The notes: generated by a model not told the origin, from the letters alone. Shown: positions 33,021-42,027, counted from the first letter of the stretch. The stretch: DNA of 64,000 nt from Paludibacteraceae bacterium (GCA_017461505.1 JAFTXV010000007.1:124001-188000), one strand, 5' to 3'. A program made the numbers and translations.

Positions 33021-33180
33021 TTACAGAATACAATCAAATTTATCTCCATACAAGTCATAGTATTGCTCAGGTAAGCACTGGCAATTTTGCAGACGTTTCT
33101 TCACTAGGAGAGGTACAACTAACTAGTAAAATAAGAATTAATGTCGTTAAAAAACCGACTTTAAAAATACTTTTTTTCAT
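33021..33180 (-). pseudogene. frameshifted copy of the small lipoprotein gene
   Basis: From ATG 33180 the frame gives MKKSIFKVGFLTTLILILLVSC and continues identical to the intact copy to SAKLP, then stops at TGA 33069-33067 after 37 codons. In the next frame the sequence continues PEQYYDLYGDKFDCIL and stops at 33021, matching the end of the intact protein (VDSLYGNKFDNIL). About 90 bp of the middle are missing and the frame is shifted. A 37-residue lipopeptide could still be made. Confidence 0.8.
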
Positions 33181-33197
33181 AATTTTGTGTTTTTAAT

Positions 33198-33228
33198 TTG
33201 CTTAATACGATTAATTTTTGTAACTTTG
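33198..33228 (+). promoter_or_regulatory. possible promoter for the HTH gene at 33350
   Basis: TTG 33198-33200, 20 bp, TAACTTTG 33221-33228; leader would be about 115 nt. Confidence 0.6.
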
Positions 33229-33245
33229 CATTTCGAAATACGCTG

Positions 33246-33276
33246 CAAAGATAGGATAAATATAGGAATACTCCAA
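33246..33276 (-). promoter_or_regulatory. promoter for broken lipoprotein and paralogues 3 and 2
   Basis: Minus strand TTG (33276-33274), 20 bp, TATCTTTG (33253-33246); a near-exact copy of the region at 31958-31988. Confidence 0.72.
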
Positions 33277-33349
33277 ATTTACAACTTACTAGGCAAAGAA
33301 AAAATAAAAATATAACAAACAGATAATCAACACATTACAAAATAGCCGT

Positions 33350-34162
33350 ATGAAAAAAAGTTACTACCCAAAAATAGCAGCCTTGTGCATTACACTATTA
33401 CTTTCAATCGCGTATGTATCAGATAGTTATGCACAAACCAACGATAGTATCAGTACGCAAATAGAGGCAAAAAAGGAGACAAAAAACGACAATCCTACTA
33501 GTCACCTATTAATTATTGCCATATCCTGTGCTATTTGGATCATTGGATACAACTTTTTATCATCTAAAGCACTACTCAAAAAGACATCTAACGAGAAAAA
33601 AGCGCTCAAAGAAGAGAACTCGCAACTGCAACTATTGAATGAGATGCAGCAGATAAAACGAGAAAACGAGCGGAAGATTGCACAACTCAAACTCAAACAA
33701 CTAAACAAAGAGATAAAACACAAGAAAACATTGCTTTTGCAGCACATCACAGAGCATATCAACCTAGCAAAACGAATACAACAGCACAAGAACACCGAAA
33801 AAGTTCCGCAGTGGCTAGAAACCTATTTGGCAAAATACTCCTATTCCAACGAAAAGAATTGGAATCGATTTTTAGTAGAATTTGAAGGCGTTTTCCCTAA
33901 ATTCCTGCCATTTATGCGGGAAAACCACCCCATGCTCACAGAGAATGATATACAATACTTGATTCTGACTATTTTAGGTTTGGACATCAACGATATCGCG
34001 TTTGTGCTCAACAAAACAACACGAACTATATGGAACAGACGAGATACGATCAAATCACGTTTGGCATTGGGAGATATATCCATTGAGGTATGGTTGGACA
34101 CCCTCATGAACTCCTACCAAAAGCAATACAGAGAACTTCTAGAAGAAAAAGACCAAGATTAG
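33350..34162 (+). CDS. membrane-anchored HTH protein with coiled coil
   Basis: A 270-residue protein: signal-like N-terminus (to about residue 29, VSDSYAQ), a membrane helix (about 52-70), a long coiled coil from about 75 to 145 rich in Lys, Glu, Gln and Leu, and a C-terminal helix-turn-helix MLTENDIQYLILTILGLDINDIAFVLNKTTRTIWNRRDTIK. Bacteroidota tetratricopeptide-linked HTH proteins share this C-terminal type, but no TPR units are seen here. It probably links an envelope signal to transcription. It lies divergently from the duplicated lipoprotein cluster and so is a candidate regulator of it. Confidence 0.75.
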   Translation: MKKSYYPKIAALCITLLLSIAYVSDSYAQTNDSISTQIEAKKETKNDNPTSHLLIIAISCAIWIIGYNFLSSKALLKKTSNEKKALKEENSQLQLLNEMQQIKRENERKIAQLKLKQLNKEIKHKKTLLLQHITEHINLAKRIQQHKNTEKVPQWLETYLAKYSYSNEKNWNRFLVEFEGVFPKFLPFMRENHPMLTENDIQYLILTILGLDINDIAFVLNKTTRTIWNRRDTIKSRLALGDISIEVWLDTLMNSYQKQYRELLEEKDQD

Positions 34163-34192
34163 TAGCCAAAACAAGATTAAGCAGTATTGAAT

Positions 34193-34223
34193 TTGGCTAT
34201 TTCATAAATTTTCACTACCTTTG
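34193..34223 (+). promoter_or_regulatory. promoter for tsaC-like operon, leaderless
   Basis: TTG 34193-34195, 20 bp, TACCTTTG 34216-34223. ATG 34231 lies 7 bp after the box, near the expected transcription start. Confidence 0.75.
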
Positions 34224-34230
34224 CAGGCGA

Positions 34231-34836
34231 ATGGAAAAACGTTACGATAAATCAGACTTGCAAGCAGCTCTAAAAGTACTACGCGAGGGGGGAGTAATAC
34301 TCTATCCTACTGACACCGTATGGGGTATTGGTTGTGATGCCACCAATGCCGAAGCGGTTGCGCGCGTGTACGAAATAAAGAAGCGCGTAGATAGCAAAGC
34401 CATGTTGGTACTACTGGACGGAGCAGGCAAGCTGCAAGGCTATATGGAGAAAGTGCCAGAAACGGCGTGGATGCTACTAGAGGCGACAAGGCGACAAGGC
34501 GAAGAGGCAAAAGACGAAAAACCTCTAACGATTATTTATCCTAAAGCAAAAAATCTTGCACCCAACCTATTGGCAGAAGACGGCAGCATAGGCATTCGCA
34601 TCACAGAAGAAGCATTCTCCAAAGCACTATGCGAACAATTGCGTCGGCCTTTGGTGTCCACATCAGCCAATATCAGCGGCGAGCCCGCAGCAAAACTCTT
34701 TAGCGAAATATCTCCAGAGATATTAGAGGCAGTGGATTATGTATGCCTTTTCCGTCGTGACGACAACTCACCTGCGCAACCATCATCTATCATTAAGATT
34801 GACGACAAAGAGCGCATCAATATCATTAGGAAGTAA
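34231..34836 (+). CDS. L-threonylcarbamoyladenylate synthase-like protein (YrdC/Sua5 family)
   Basis: A 201-residue YrdC-domain protein that makes threonylcarbamoyl-AMP from threonine, bicarbonate and ATP for TsaD. Motifs: LREGGVILYPTDTVWGIGCDATN, KKRVDSKAMLVLL and PLVSTSANISGEPA. The open frame extends upstream to 34090, but the promoter at 34193-34223 places the start at ATG 34231. An octamer array at 34482-34513 inserts the segment ATRRQGEEAKDE just before PLTIIYPKA, a loop where relatives are shorter. First gene of a unit with the sugar transferase (3 bp) and xseB. The family includes YciO of unclear role, so I leave the symbol open. Confidence 0.88.
   Translation: MEKRYDKSDLQAALKVLREGGVILYPTDTVWGIGCDATNAEAVARVYEIKKRVDSKAMLVLLDGAGKLQGYMEKVPETAWMLLEATRRQGEEAKDEKPLTIIYPKAKNLAPNLLAEDGSIGIRITEEAFSKALCEQLRRPLVSTSANISGEPAAKLFSEISPEILEAVDYVCLFRRDDNSPAQPSSIIKIDDKERINIIRK
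34482..34513. repeat. octamer array inside tsaC-like gene
   Basis: GGCGACAA twice, GGCGAAGA, GGCAAAAG: four contiguous 8-bp units. Confidence 0.8.
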
Positions 34837-34839
34837 ATT

Positions 34840-36135
34840 ATGACATCGTGGAATAAACGAAAAAAGCAACAATTGGTCTATATCCTTGTAGATTTATTGT
34901 CCTCTATATTAATATGGAGCAGTTTTCTTATATTCCGTTGGTTGGTGTATGAAGGCAAGATATTTTCGGTGGATACTATATTGATTCCAATGTTCAATTT
35001 CTATACGCCACTAATTATCTATCCTATTGGATGTTTGTGCATTTATTATCTATCCGGATATTATCTCCGCCCCGCGCGCAAACGCTATTCACGCGAATTC
35101 AAGAGGACGCTCATCTCCTCATTGATAATCACATTAGGCTCCTTCTTCTGCATTATTATTGACGATCCAATAACCGATTATCGATACTATTTCACCTCGC
35201 TTGTTGTATTGTTTGTGATACAATTTACAGGTTGCTATATTCCACGTTTGTTGGTGACCACAATATTCCGCAAACTCAACCGTGACAAGTTGCGCAGTTA
35301 TACGATTCATTCTCTGGATGAAATCAATAACTTTGAGCAAGCACATACCCAAGAGCCATATGATGAGGTCATTCTAGATTTGAAATCAGAAACCAAAGAA
35401 CAAGAATTATATACCCTCATCAATCGTCTATATCCATACCATTTGGAAATATCCATCGTGCCCAATCTGTACGATATGCTTACGGGCGCAGCGATGATTG
35501 TGGAACTCGAAGAGCAACCATTGATTCGTATTACCGAGCACAAGATGAATGACTCCGCATTGTGTATCAAACGAGCCTTTGACATCGTAGTTTCAGTTGT
35601 TATGCTTATTCTTTTGCTGCCAGCATATATCTTGTTAGCAATGGCTATCAAGTTGACTTCTAAAGGAGATATTTTCTACAAGCAAGAGCGTATCGGCTTG
35701 CATGGAGTGCCATTCAATATTATCAAATTCAGAACGATGGCACAAAATGCAGAGAATGGCACACCTCAGCTCACTTTAGATGACGATCCTCGTATCACCC
35801 CTTTAGGTAGTTGGATGCGGAAATATCGCATTGACGAGTTACCACAATTTTGGAATATTCTTCGTGGAGACATGTCCATCGTAGGACCACGTCCTGAGCG
35901 TCGCTACTTTATCAATCAAATCGAAGAAAAGGCTCCATATTATTGTATGATTTACAAAATTCGACCAGGACTCACCAGTTGGGGACCTATCAAAGTAGGA
36001 TATACCGACACATTAGACAAAATGATTCAACGCCTGAATTATGACATCGTATATATAGAAAATATGTCAATTAGTTTGGATATCAAAATAATGTTTCACA
36101 CCATAGCTATCATCTTCAATGGCAAAGGCAAATAA
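34840..36135 (+). CDS. exopolysaccharide sugar-phosphate transferase (WcaJ/EpsE type)
   Basis: A 431-residue membrane protein. Four to five N-terminal helices (residues about 10-125) and a soluble middle lead into the bacterial sugar transferase domain: KRAFDIVVSVVMLILLLPAYILLA, YKQERIGLHGVPFNIIKFRTM, the acidic pair region LDDDPRITPLG, RKYRIDELPQFWNILRGDMSIVGPRPERR and RPGLTSWGPIKVGY. Such enzymes move a sugar phosphate to undecaprenyl phosphate as the first step of capsule or O-unit synthesis. No other capsule genes are adjacent. It overlaps xseB by 17 bp. Confidence 0.9.
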   Translation: MTSWNKRKKQQLVYILVDLLSSILIWSSFLIFRWLVYEGKIFSVDTILIPMFNFYTPLIIYPIGCLCIYYLSGYYLRPARKRYSREFKRTLISSLIITLGSFFCIIIDDPITDYRYYFTSLVVLFVIQFTGCYIPRLLVTTIFRKLNRDKLRSYTIHSLDEINNFEQAHTQEPYDEVILDLKSETKEQELYTLINRLYPYHLEISIVPNLYDMLTGAAMIVELEEQPLIRITEHKMNDSALCIKRAFDIVVSVVMLILLLPAYILLAMAIKLTSKGDIFYKQERIGLHGVPFNIIKFRTMAQNAENGTPQLTLDDDPRITPLGSWMRKYRIDELPQFWNILRGDMSIVGPRPERRYFINQIEEKAPYYCMIYKIRPGLTSWGPIKVGYTDTLDKMIQRLNYDIVYIENMSISLDIKIMFHTIAIIFNGKGK

Positions 36136-36322
36136 TTCATACGATCAAGCCATCCAACGCCTCGAACAGATTGTTGCAGAACTCGAGCAATCTGAAGCAT
36201 TAAGCATAGAGACATATCAAGCAAAAGCCAATGAAGCCAAGCAACTCTTGACCTTTTGCCAACAACAACTCACCGACTGGGAAAAGAAGATGGACGTAGT
36301 AATCAATCCTATTCAGGACTGA
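36119..36322 (+). CDS. xseB: exodeoxyribonuclease VII small subunit
   Basis: A 67-residue two-helix protein, ANNSYDQAIQRLEQIVAELEQSEALSIETYQAKANEAKQLL, the standard XseB pattern. It binds XseA to form the single-strand exonuclease VII. XseA is not in the window. The start lies inside the end of the sugar transferase gene (17-bp overlap) and the stop is 2 bp from the stop of the convergent DUF5686 gene. Confidence 0.92.
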   Translation: MAKANNSYDQAIQRLEQIVAELEQSEALSIETYQAKANEAKQLLTFCQQQLTDWEKKMDVVINPIQD

Positions 36323-36324
36323 TT

Positions 36325-38703
36325 CTACATACCTAAATACAAACGAAAACGTATTGCATATAGCGGGGTGATCTGATTCGTAGCTTGGGTCAAACGAAAT
36401 ACGCCATACACCTCACCTATTCTCAAGATATTACCAATACCTACACCTACTTCTACATACGGGATACGCAATGCAGCCAGCGTATTATAACCTGATTTTG
36501 TTGTAGGAAATGGCAATACCTCTTGATGATCTTTGCGCAAACCTCCATAAGCTACTTTCAACTCTAACAACTCTCGCAATCGCGCATAACGCACGCCTGG
36601 AATCAGATTAAATAAAACGCCTTTACCATTCCAATGGGCTTGCAAAGAAATATACTTGTCCGCTGCATATTGATAATTATTCATCAACGAAAAGCGATGA
36701 ACATCAAACACATACGTTTGGTTACCAGCGAAGTGATACAACAATGGATACGGAACCTTACCAAACACTAGACCCGCTTGCAACAGATAATTTAATTCTC
36801 CACCCATACCCAAATCCACATGATGGCGCAACATCAATTGCAAATTACCATACATTCGATAAGACTGCATATTATCTAGACGATAACTACCCAACTCTGC
36901 GCCTAAATAAAGAACAGGCAAATGATTATAAATATGACGACGCCGGAAATAAGTATCCACCTTGCGTTCATTGAAACTCAAACGCGCAGATAGTCCAACG
37001 GTAGAATAAGACATCATCGATTGACTTTGGTAGTTATTTGTAGCCTCACCATAACCCGTTCTACCAACCTTAACGTAAGCTTGCGTCTCAAGATATTTAT
37101 TCCAATCATCATAGAAGTGCACACGACCTTCCTGACGACGTGTCATCGTGTTATAAAAACACTTCGCATTAAATTTTGCACCACGAAAAATATCTGTAAT
37201 AAGGTGCACCTGAGGATTGAACACCTTGTTTTCGCGAATATATTCATGAAAATCGTCCACTTCAGAGTACATATAATTATCGCTATATTTCAAACGTACA
37301 ATATGTCTCCGTTGACTTGGCAAAACGACACTCACTTGTCCAAACCCCTTGAAGGCCCTATCTCCAACACCATACGCAAGCATACCTTCTAGACAAACAT
37401 TTTTCCACAAATTTTCTGTGGTTCGTAACGGTACACCCAATCGCAACCCTTCTTGCGGATTAAACTTTATAGTATGATATATTTTACCGACTTCTACATA
37501 CTTATCAGTTGGGACACAACCTGTTTGCAAAAGATAAGCCACAAATTTAGCAGTCTTGAATAGCGGCGTATTGTTCAAACTATCCAACGCAGGAAGAATC
37601 ATTTCATCTGTTACAATAGGTAACTCAATATCAGTTCCTACTGCTATACTCAACAATCGTTCGGTACTACGAGTCAGCAGTAATGTAGGAAATATATGCG
37701 TCGTATCATTGCCCGAAGATGCCTTAATCGCAAAATCTAGCAACATATTTACCTGTTCTGATTGCAATTGGTTGTTTTGGGCATATGTTTGACGTATCGT
37801 AAACTCCTTTAAATAATTGACGCTATTTTGAGCAGGTACACTCACGTTGATACTACGCAATGCATAGCTTGCAGAATCAATGGTCATCTCACCATTGAAC
37901 GTAGCATAAAACGGATTCTTAGTCTTGAAATGTAAGGTATAATGTTTTTCATCACCCACTAGCACACTGTCCACCAAATAGTATTGATAATATGCATTGC
38001 CTGATGCCGCTAAAGGGCTCAACATAGACGTCGAAAGAAATGGCAATGTATTGTCATAAAAGTCAAAGGTAGTAGGCACCTGCCCTAGCAACATTTGATA
38101 ATCTGTCACAGTCAGCAATGTGGCCTCTTCTCGTACAGTATCAGCATGTTGCTCACGCCAATATAGCGGAATCAGATAGCTGCTATCCTCTTGCTGTAGC
38201 ATACCGCTCTGCAAGCTTCTCCATATAGCGCGTTTAAGATGTTTCGCTTGTATATCAGACACATACAACGCTGTAGTTCCTTCCAACTCTTCCGACAAGA
38301 CAACACGTCTATTCTGTCCTCGACGCGCCCTCACTTTCTCCATCAACGGTAAAGCTGGATTATCCTGTGGCACCACAAATACCTCTGCCAAGTTGCCCAC
38401 TTTCTCACGCAACGCGACATCTATACCCGATTGCGTATGGGGCTCTATTTTGAAACGCTCCGTATGATATCCCACTGCGCTTACTACCATCGTGCGCGAA
38501 CGATCCAAATCCTCACGTAGCAAGAATAATCCTTCAGCATTGGTTGAGGTTCCCACTTGCGTACCTTGCAAATAGATATTCACATTAGGCAAAGGCTCAC
38601 CCGTGTTGGCATCATACACTTCGCCAACCACAATGGTCTCTTGCCCCCATAGCCCAAAAGCCATAATCCATAGACCGAACAATATGAATATCAGTCGTTT
38701 CAT
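36325..38703 (-). CDS. DUF5686/carboxypeptidase-regulatory-like outer membrane protein
   Basis: A 792-residue exported protein. Signal peptide to about residue 20 (FGLWGQE), then a carboxypeptidase-D regulatory-like beta-sandwich (VVGEVYDANTGEPLPNVNIYLQG, residues 24-105), then the DUF5686 region that ends in a series of beta-strands typical of an outer membrane barrel, closing with IRFRLYLGM (terminal methionine after an aromatic-rich strand). Found in most Bacteroidota; role unknown. Its ATG overlaps the xerD stop by four bases. Confidence 0.88.
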   Translation of the reverse strand: MKRLIFILFGLWIMAFGLWGQETIVVGEVYDANTGEPLPNVNIYLQGTQVGTSTNAEGLFLLREDLDRSRTMVVSAVGYHTERFKIEPHTQSGIDVALREKVGNLAEVFVVPQDNPALPLMEKVRARRGQNRRVVLSEELEGTTALYVSDIQAKHLKRAIWRSLQSGMLQQEDSSYLIPLYWREQHADTVREEATLLTVTDYQMLLGQVPTTFDFYDNTLPFLSTSMLSPLAASGNAYYQYYLVDSVLVGDEKHYTLHFKTKNPFYATFNGEMTIDSASYALRSINVSVPAQNSVNYLKEFTIRQTYAQNNQLQSEQVNMLLDFAIKASSGNDTTHIFPTLLLTRSTERLLSIAVGTDIELPIVTDEMILPALDSLNNTPLFKTAKFVAYLLQTGCVPTDKYVEVGKIYHTIKFNPQEGLRLGVPLRTTENLWKNVCLEGMLAYGVGDRAFKGFGQVSVVLPSQRRHIVRLKYSDNYMYSEVDDFHEYIRENKVFNPQVHLITDIFRGAKFNAKCFYNTMTRRQEGRVHFYDDWNKYLETQAYVKVGRTGYGEATNNYQSQSMMSYSTVGLSARLSFNERKVDTYFRRRHIYNHLPVLYLGAELGSYRLDNMQSYRMYGNLQLMLRHHVDLGMGGELNYLLQAGLVFGKVPYPLLYHFAGNQTYVFDVHRFSLMNNYQYAADKYISLQAHWNGKGVLFNLIPGVRYARLRELLELKVAYGGLRKDHQEVLPFPTTKSGYNTLAALRIPYVEVGVGIGNILRIGEVYGVFRLTQATNQITPLYAIRFRLYLGM

Positions 38704-39581
38704 CTATTCTCTGGATGGTATTTCAACACCGCTTCGCGCAAATCATGAATATCCACATGGGTATAAATCTCTGTCGTACTTATGCTCTCATGTCCCAGCA
38801 ACTGCTGAATGATGCGCAGATCCGCCCCATTTTGCAACAAATGTGTGGCAAAGGAATGGCGCAAAGTATGAGGAGAAATAGTTTTTTGTATGCCTGCCGC
38901 GCGTGCCAATGTTTTAATTATCGTAAAGATCATCGCGCGAGTCAATTGTCTGCCATAGCGATTCACAAACGCAATATCCGTTGCTTCCGCCTTGATATCC
39001 AGCAGACCACGATCTTGCATCCAATACACAAACCACTCCGCTGCTACAGGCGAAATAGGAACCAATCGCTGTTTGCTACCTTTGCCCGTGATGCGCATAT
39101 ATCCTTCTTGTAGATAAATATCACTCAATCGCAAGTTCACCAACTCACTCACACGCAAACCACTCCCATACAACATCTCTATAATTGCCCGATTGCGATG
39201 ACTCTCACTCTTCGACATATCAATCTGTGCAATCATCCGATCTATCTCATCCAATGATAATACGTCGGGCAAATGCAACTCCTTTTTGGGTGTCTCAAGC
39301 AACTCTGAGGGATCTTGTTCGATATAATGATGATAAAGCAAAAATCGGTAAAACGAATGTATCCCTGCTATCAAGCGGGCTTGTGTACGCACCGAAGCAA
39401 TATCTTTGAACGTATCAAACACAAACGCCTGCAAATCGTCAAAACTAGCACGTACCACATCCAAACCATGCGCCTCCATATAGGCCTTCAATCGCTGATA
39501 ATCACGCTCATATGCCTCTACAGAGTTCGCACTCAGCCCCTTTTCTAGCTTAAGATATGCGTGGTATTCTTTTCCCAACAT
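38700..39581 (-). CDS. xerD: site-specific tyrosine recombinase XerD
   Basis: Start chosen at ATG 39581 (293 residues), because MLGKEYHAYLKLEKGLSANSV matches the family start and lies 7 bp after the preceding gene; the frame is open 25 codons further into that gene. SAM-like N-domain to about 100, then the catalytic domain with Arg in GSGLRVSEL, HTLRHSFATHLL and LGHESISTTEIYTHV carrying the R-H-R-H-Y set. XerD with XerC resolves chromosome dimers at dif; single-Xer or XerCD use here is not known. No dif-like site was identified. Confidence 0.92.
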   Translation of the reverse strand: MLGKEYHAYLKLEKGLSANSVEAYERDYQRLKAYMEAHGLDVVRASFDDLQAFVFDTFKDIASVRTQARLIAGIHSFYRFLLYHHYIEQDPSELLETPKKELHLPDVLSLDEIDRMIAQIDMSKSESHRNRAIIEMLYGSGLRVSELVNLRLSDIYLQEGYMRITGKGSKQRLVPISPVAAEWFVYWMQDRGLLDIKAEATDIAFVNRYGRQLTRAMIFTIIKTLARAAGIQKTISPHTLRHSFATHLLQNGADLRIIQQLLGHESISTTEIYTHVDIHDLREAVLKYHPENR

Positions 39582-39588
39582 AGATACA

Positions 39589-40122
39589 CTATCTGTACTG
39601 CGCAGGCCCTTGATACATACCATGATAACGCACAGAGTCTGCTGTATAAAGTTCAAAATCTATCACAACATCCTCATCCTGATAGTCTATGGTCATTGTA
39701 CCCGTAGTAAATAGTATGATTTGTTGTATCTGGTCTTGCTCAATAGTGAGCAGATAGCTACCCGTGATATTACTCTCAAAGTACATACCACGCAAAAAAC
39801 TCATCTCTCTAGCCACAGAATCCATTTCATATACACCTGCTGGCAAACGAGTTACGCTATCTCTATGCACAAACACATCCGACAAAAACAGATTACATCC
39901 CGTACCCGATATGTGCCACACAGAATCATATACTAACCCATCCGATAACAAATCAATAGCATATACTTGATGATTGCTATTGTAATAATCACCATAAGCT
40001 CGGAAGTCTGCTTGCGTATATACACTATCCACTTGTTGCAATCCAGTAGGCTTTGTAGGCCTATTAGGAGGCTGACAAGCCACTAGCAACAATACCAATG
40101 CTATATATAGATATACTTTCAT
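39589..40122 (-). CDS. hypothetical lipoprotein (DUF4738-like)
   Basis: A 177-residue protein with a short signal peptide and lipobox LLVAC (Cys16), followed by a proline-rich linker QPPNRPTKPTG and a beta-rich domain (VYAIDLLSDGLVYDSVWHISGTGCNLFLSDVFVHRDS). It resembles Bacteroidota DUF4738 lipoproteins, from memory of the pattern. It sits between the LolE-like permease (10 bp) and xerD (7 bp) in a tight minus operon. Confidence 0.7.
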   Translation of the reverse strand: MKVYLYIALVLLLVACQPPNRPTKPTGLQQVDSVYTQADFRAYGDYYNSNHQVYAIDLLSDGLVYDSVWHISGTGCNLFLSDVFVHRDSVTRLPAGVYEMDSVAREMSFLRGMYFESNITGSYLLTIEQDQIQQIILFTTGTMTIDYQDEDVVIDFELYTADSVRYHGMYQGPAQYR

Positions 40123-40132
40123 ACTCTCAAAA

Positions 40133-41344
40133 TCAAACTTTCAACTTCCTCGATGGAATATAGGACGATATAGCCCCTAACACCAATACGACTATCGCTA
40201 CCATCGCCACATCCCAACCTTGTACAGCCACTGGATAAGCAGATACAATATATTCTGCACCATTACCCAACTTCAACAAACCCAAATGCTCTTGCAATAA
40301 ACATACGCCCAAGCCCACTATCAGACCACCAAAAGCACCTATCGCATTCACCATCCAACCCTCCAACATAAACACACGCTGGATCATCTCATTGCTCGCA
40401 CCTAAATGCGACAATGTACGTATATCTTGCTGTTTATCAATTATTAACATCGACAATGACCCTATACCATTAAACGTAGCTATCAGCAAGATAAACACCA
40501 ATAACAACGTTGTCAGCAATTTCTCCATACGTAATATCCTAAAGAAATCCTCTTGTTGCTCATAACGATCTTGTAGCACAAAACCATCTCCCAAAATCTC
40601 AGCAATGTCACGTTTCGCTCTACCCACGCTATACCCCTCTGCAACAGCCACTTGCAAGGCTGTTACCTCATTCGCATCATAGTCCAACAACCTACGCGTC
40701 AAATCGATATCCACCAGCATCATATTTTCGTCATATTTCTGCTGATTTACCGCAAAAGTGCCAGAGATAAAACAAATCTCTTTGTTAAAATTCGCATCCG
40801 GCCGCAGCATATTCACTCTCCCCTCGCGCTTAGGAGCAAACACCTCTATACCACGCACAAAACGAGCACCTATACCCAATTTCCAAGCTAATCCTTGTCC
40901 TAACACAGCACGATCAAACGCACCGTCATACACTTCATAATGCCCATCAGTAATGATATTCTCTATTTCTGTCATCGAAGCGAATGTAGAATCTACACCC
41001 ATCAATTGCACTGGCATCTGCTTATCCTCAAAATACACCAACGCAGTCTCCGTAATACTCTCGCTATATAATGCCACTGAAGGAAGACTGCCTAGAGCAC
41101 TACGCTGTGCATCCGTAATAGAAAACGATTTTCCAGTTTTCGCTACAATACGCAAATCAGGATCAAACTGCGAAAACATCTCCTCTACTAGCACACCAAA
41201 ACCATTCATCACGCTCAACACGCAAATCATAGCCGCAGTCACAACACCTACCGCTACTGAGGATATAGCAGTAATCACGTGAATGGCATTAAATTGCTTC
41301 TTCGAAAACAAATAACGCCATGCTATTTTCAATTCTGTTTTCAC
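40133..41344 (-). CDS. LolC/LolE-type ABC transporter permease
   Basis: A 403-residue permease of the FtsX/MacB fold: N-terminal helix after ELKIAWRYLFSKKQFNAIHVITAISSVAVGVVTAAMICVLSVMNGF, a large periplasmic domain (about residues 45-265) and three helices at about 275-300, 320-350 and 375-395. LolCE-type proteins extract lipoproteins from the inner membrane with LolD; the matching ATPase is not in the window. In Bacteroidales this gene commonly follows rbfA, as it does here (54 bp). Confidence 0.88.
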   Translation of the reverse strand: MKTELKIAWRYLFSKKQFNAIHVITAISSVAVGVVTAAMICVLSVMNGFGVLVEEMFSQFDPDLRIVAKTGKSFSITDAQRSALGSLPSVALYSESITETALVYFEDKQMPVQLMGVDSTFASMTEIENIITDGHYEVYDGAFDRAVLGQGLAWKLGIGARFVRGIEVFAPKREGRVNMLRPDANFNKEICFISGTFAVNQQKYDENMMLVDIDLTRRLLDYDANEVTALQVAVAEGYSVGRAKRDIAEILGDGFVLQDRYEQQEDFFRILRMEKLLTTLLLVFILLIATFNGIGSLSMLIIDKQQDIRTLSHLGASNEMIQRVFMLEGWMVNAIGAFGGLIVGLGVCLLQEHLGLLKLGNGAEYIVSAYPVAVQGWDVAMVAIVVLVLGAISSYIPSRKLKV

Positions 41345-41398
41345 CTTTCTTTCCCCTTACCACTACCGTACCAGTCTGAAGATTTACCGAGTCCTTCC

Positions 41399-41734
41399 TT
41401 ACTGTTTCAGCAACTCATCTATGCGCGCCATCTTATCGATTGTCTCGTCAAGATGAAAATGCAACTCGGGAATGAGACGCAACTGATGACGTTGCAAGTG
41501 ACCCATCTCACCACGAATCTTAGCTGTATCCTCCTGCACTTGAGCAATCGTTGCTGCTACCTTATCTTGTGGGAATACACTCAAATACACATGAGCAACG
41601 CTCAAGTCGGGCGATATACGAACCTCACTCACCGAAATCAGCGTACCACGCATCGCGCGCGCGTACCTTAACAATATATCGCTCAAATCCTTTTGAATCA
41701 AGCGCTCAATCTTTTGTTGTCTTGTTGATTCCAT
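41399..41734 (-). CDS. rbfA: ribosome-binding factor A
   Basis: A 111-residue KH-type protein for 30S maturation: STRQQKIERLIQKDLSDIL, GTLISVSEVRISPDLSVAHVYLSVFP and RLIPELHFHLDETIDKMARIDELL. Length and motifs are standard. First gene of the minus unit rbfA, LolE-like permease, lipoprotein, xerD, DUF5686. Confidence 0.94.
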   Translation of the reverse strand: MESTRQQKIERLIQKDLSDILLRYARAMRGTLISVSEVRISPDLSVAHVYLSVFPQDKVAATIAQVQEDTAKIRGEMGHLQRHQLRLIPELHFHLDETIDKMARIDELLKQ

Positions 41735-41743
41735 ATTCTTTTG

Positions 41744-41778
41744 TTTCTAAACTCTAAACTCTTAACAGTAAACTTTAA
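41744..41778. repeat. five 7-bp tandem units upstream of rbfA
   Basis: TTTCTAA, ACTCTAA, ACTCTTA, ACAGTAA, ACTTTAA: same family as the glmM spacer at 63543. Confidence 0.7.
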
Positions 41779-41794
41779 TCTTATCATACGCAAT

Positions 41795-41854
41795 AAGGGA
41801 AAGGAGCATACACTCTTTTCCCTATGCTGATGCCTTAGGAAAAAGCCCTAAGGT
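41795..41854 (-). other. two hairpins downstream of rpmH
   Basis: CCTTAGG-GCTTTTT-CCTAAGG (41834-41854) and AGGGAAA with TTTCCCT flanking AGAGTGTATGCTCC (41795-41823). Neither has a long T-run on the minus strand, so termination strength is uncertain. Confidence 0.5.
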
Positions 41855-41868
41855 TGTCTAATCGTTGA

Positions 41869-42027
41869 TTAGCGTTTGTGACGACCCTCGTCTGCTACAG
41901 TGAGTTTCTTACGACCATGTGCACGGCGAGCTGCCAATACGCGACGACCATTTGCAGTAGCCATACGAGCACGGAAACCGTGTTTGTTACGACGACGACG
42001 TTGGCTTGGTTGGAATGTACGTTTCAT
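41869..42027 (-). CDS. rpmH: 50S ribosomal protein L34
   Basis: A 52-residue basic protein read on the minus strand from ATG 42027: [19 protein letters not shown], then [21 protein letters not shown], the L34 signature along its whole length. It is slightly longer than the typical 44-46 residues through a C-terminal extension [12 protein letters not shown]. It has its own promoter at 42092-42122. The usual partners rnpA and dnaA are not adjacent. Confidence 0.97.
   Translation of the reverse strand: MKRTFQPSQRRRRNKHGFRARMATANGRRVLAARRAHGRKKLTVADEGRHKR

Noticed and set aside
41273..41284. ATTCACGTGATT as a possible parS site
   Set aside because: Only the 8-bp core TCACGTGA matches the parS consensus and it lies inside the LolE-like gene; flanks do not fit.
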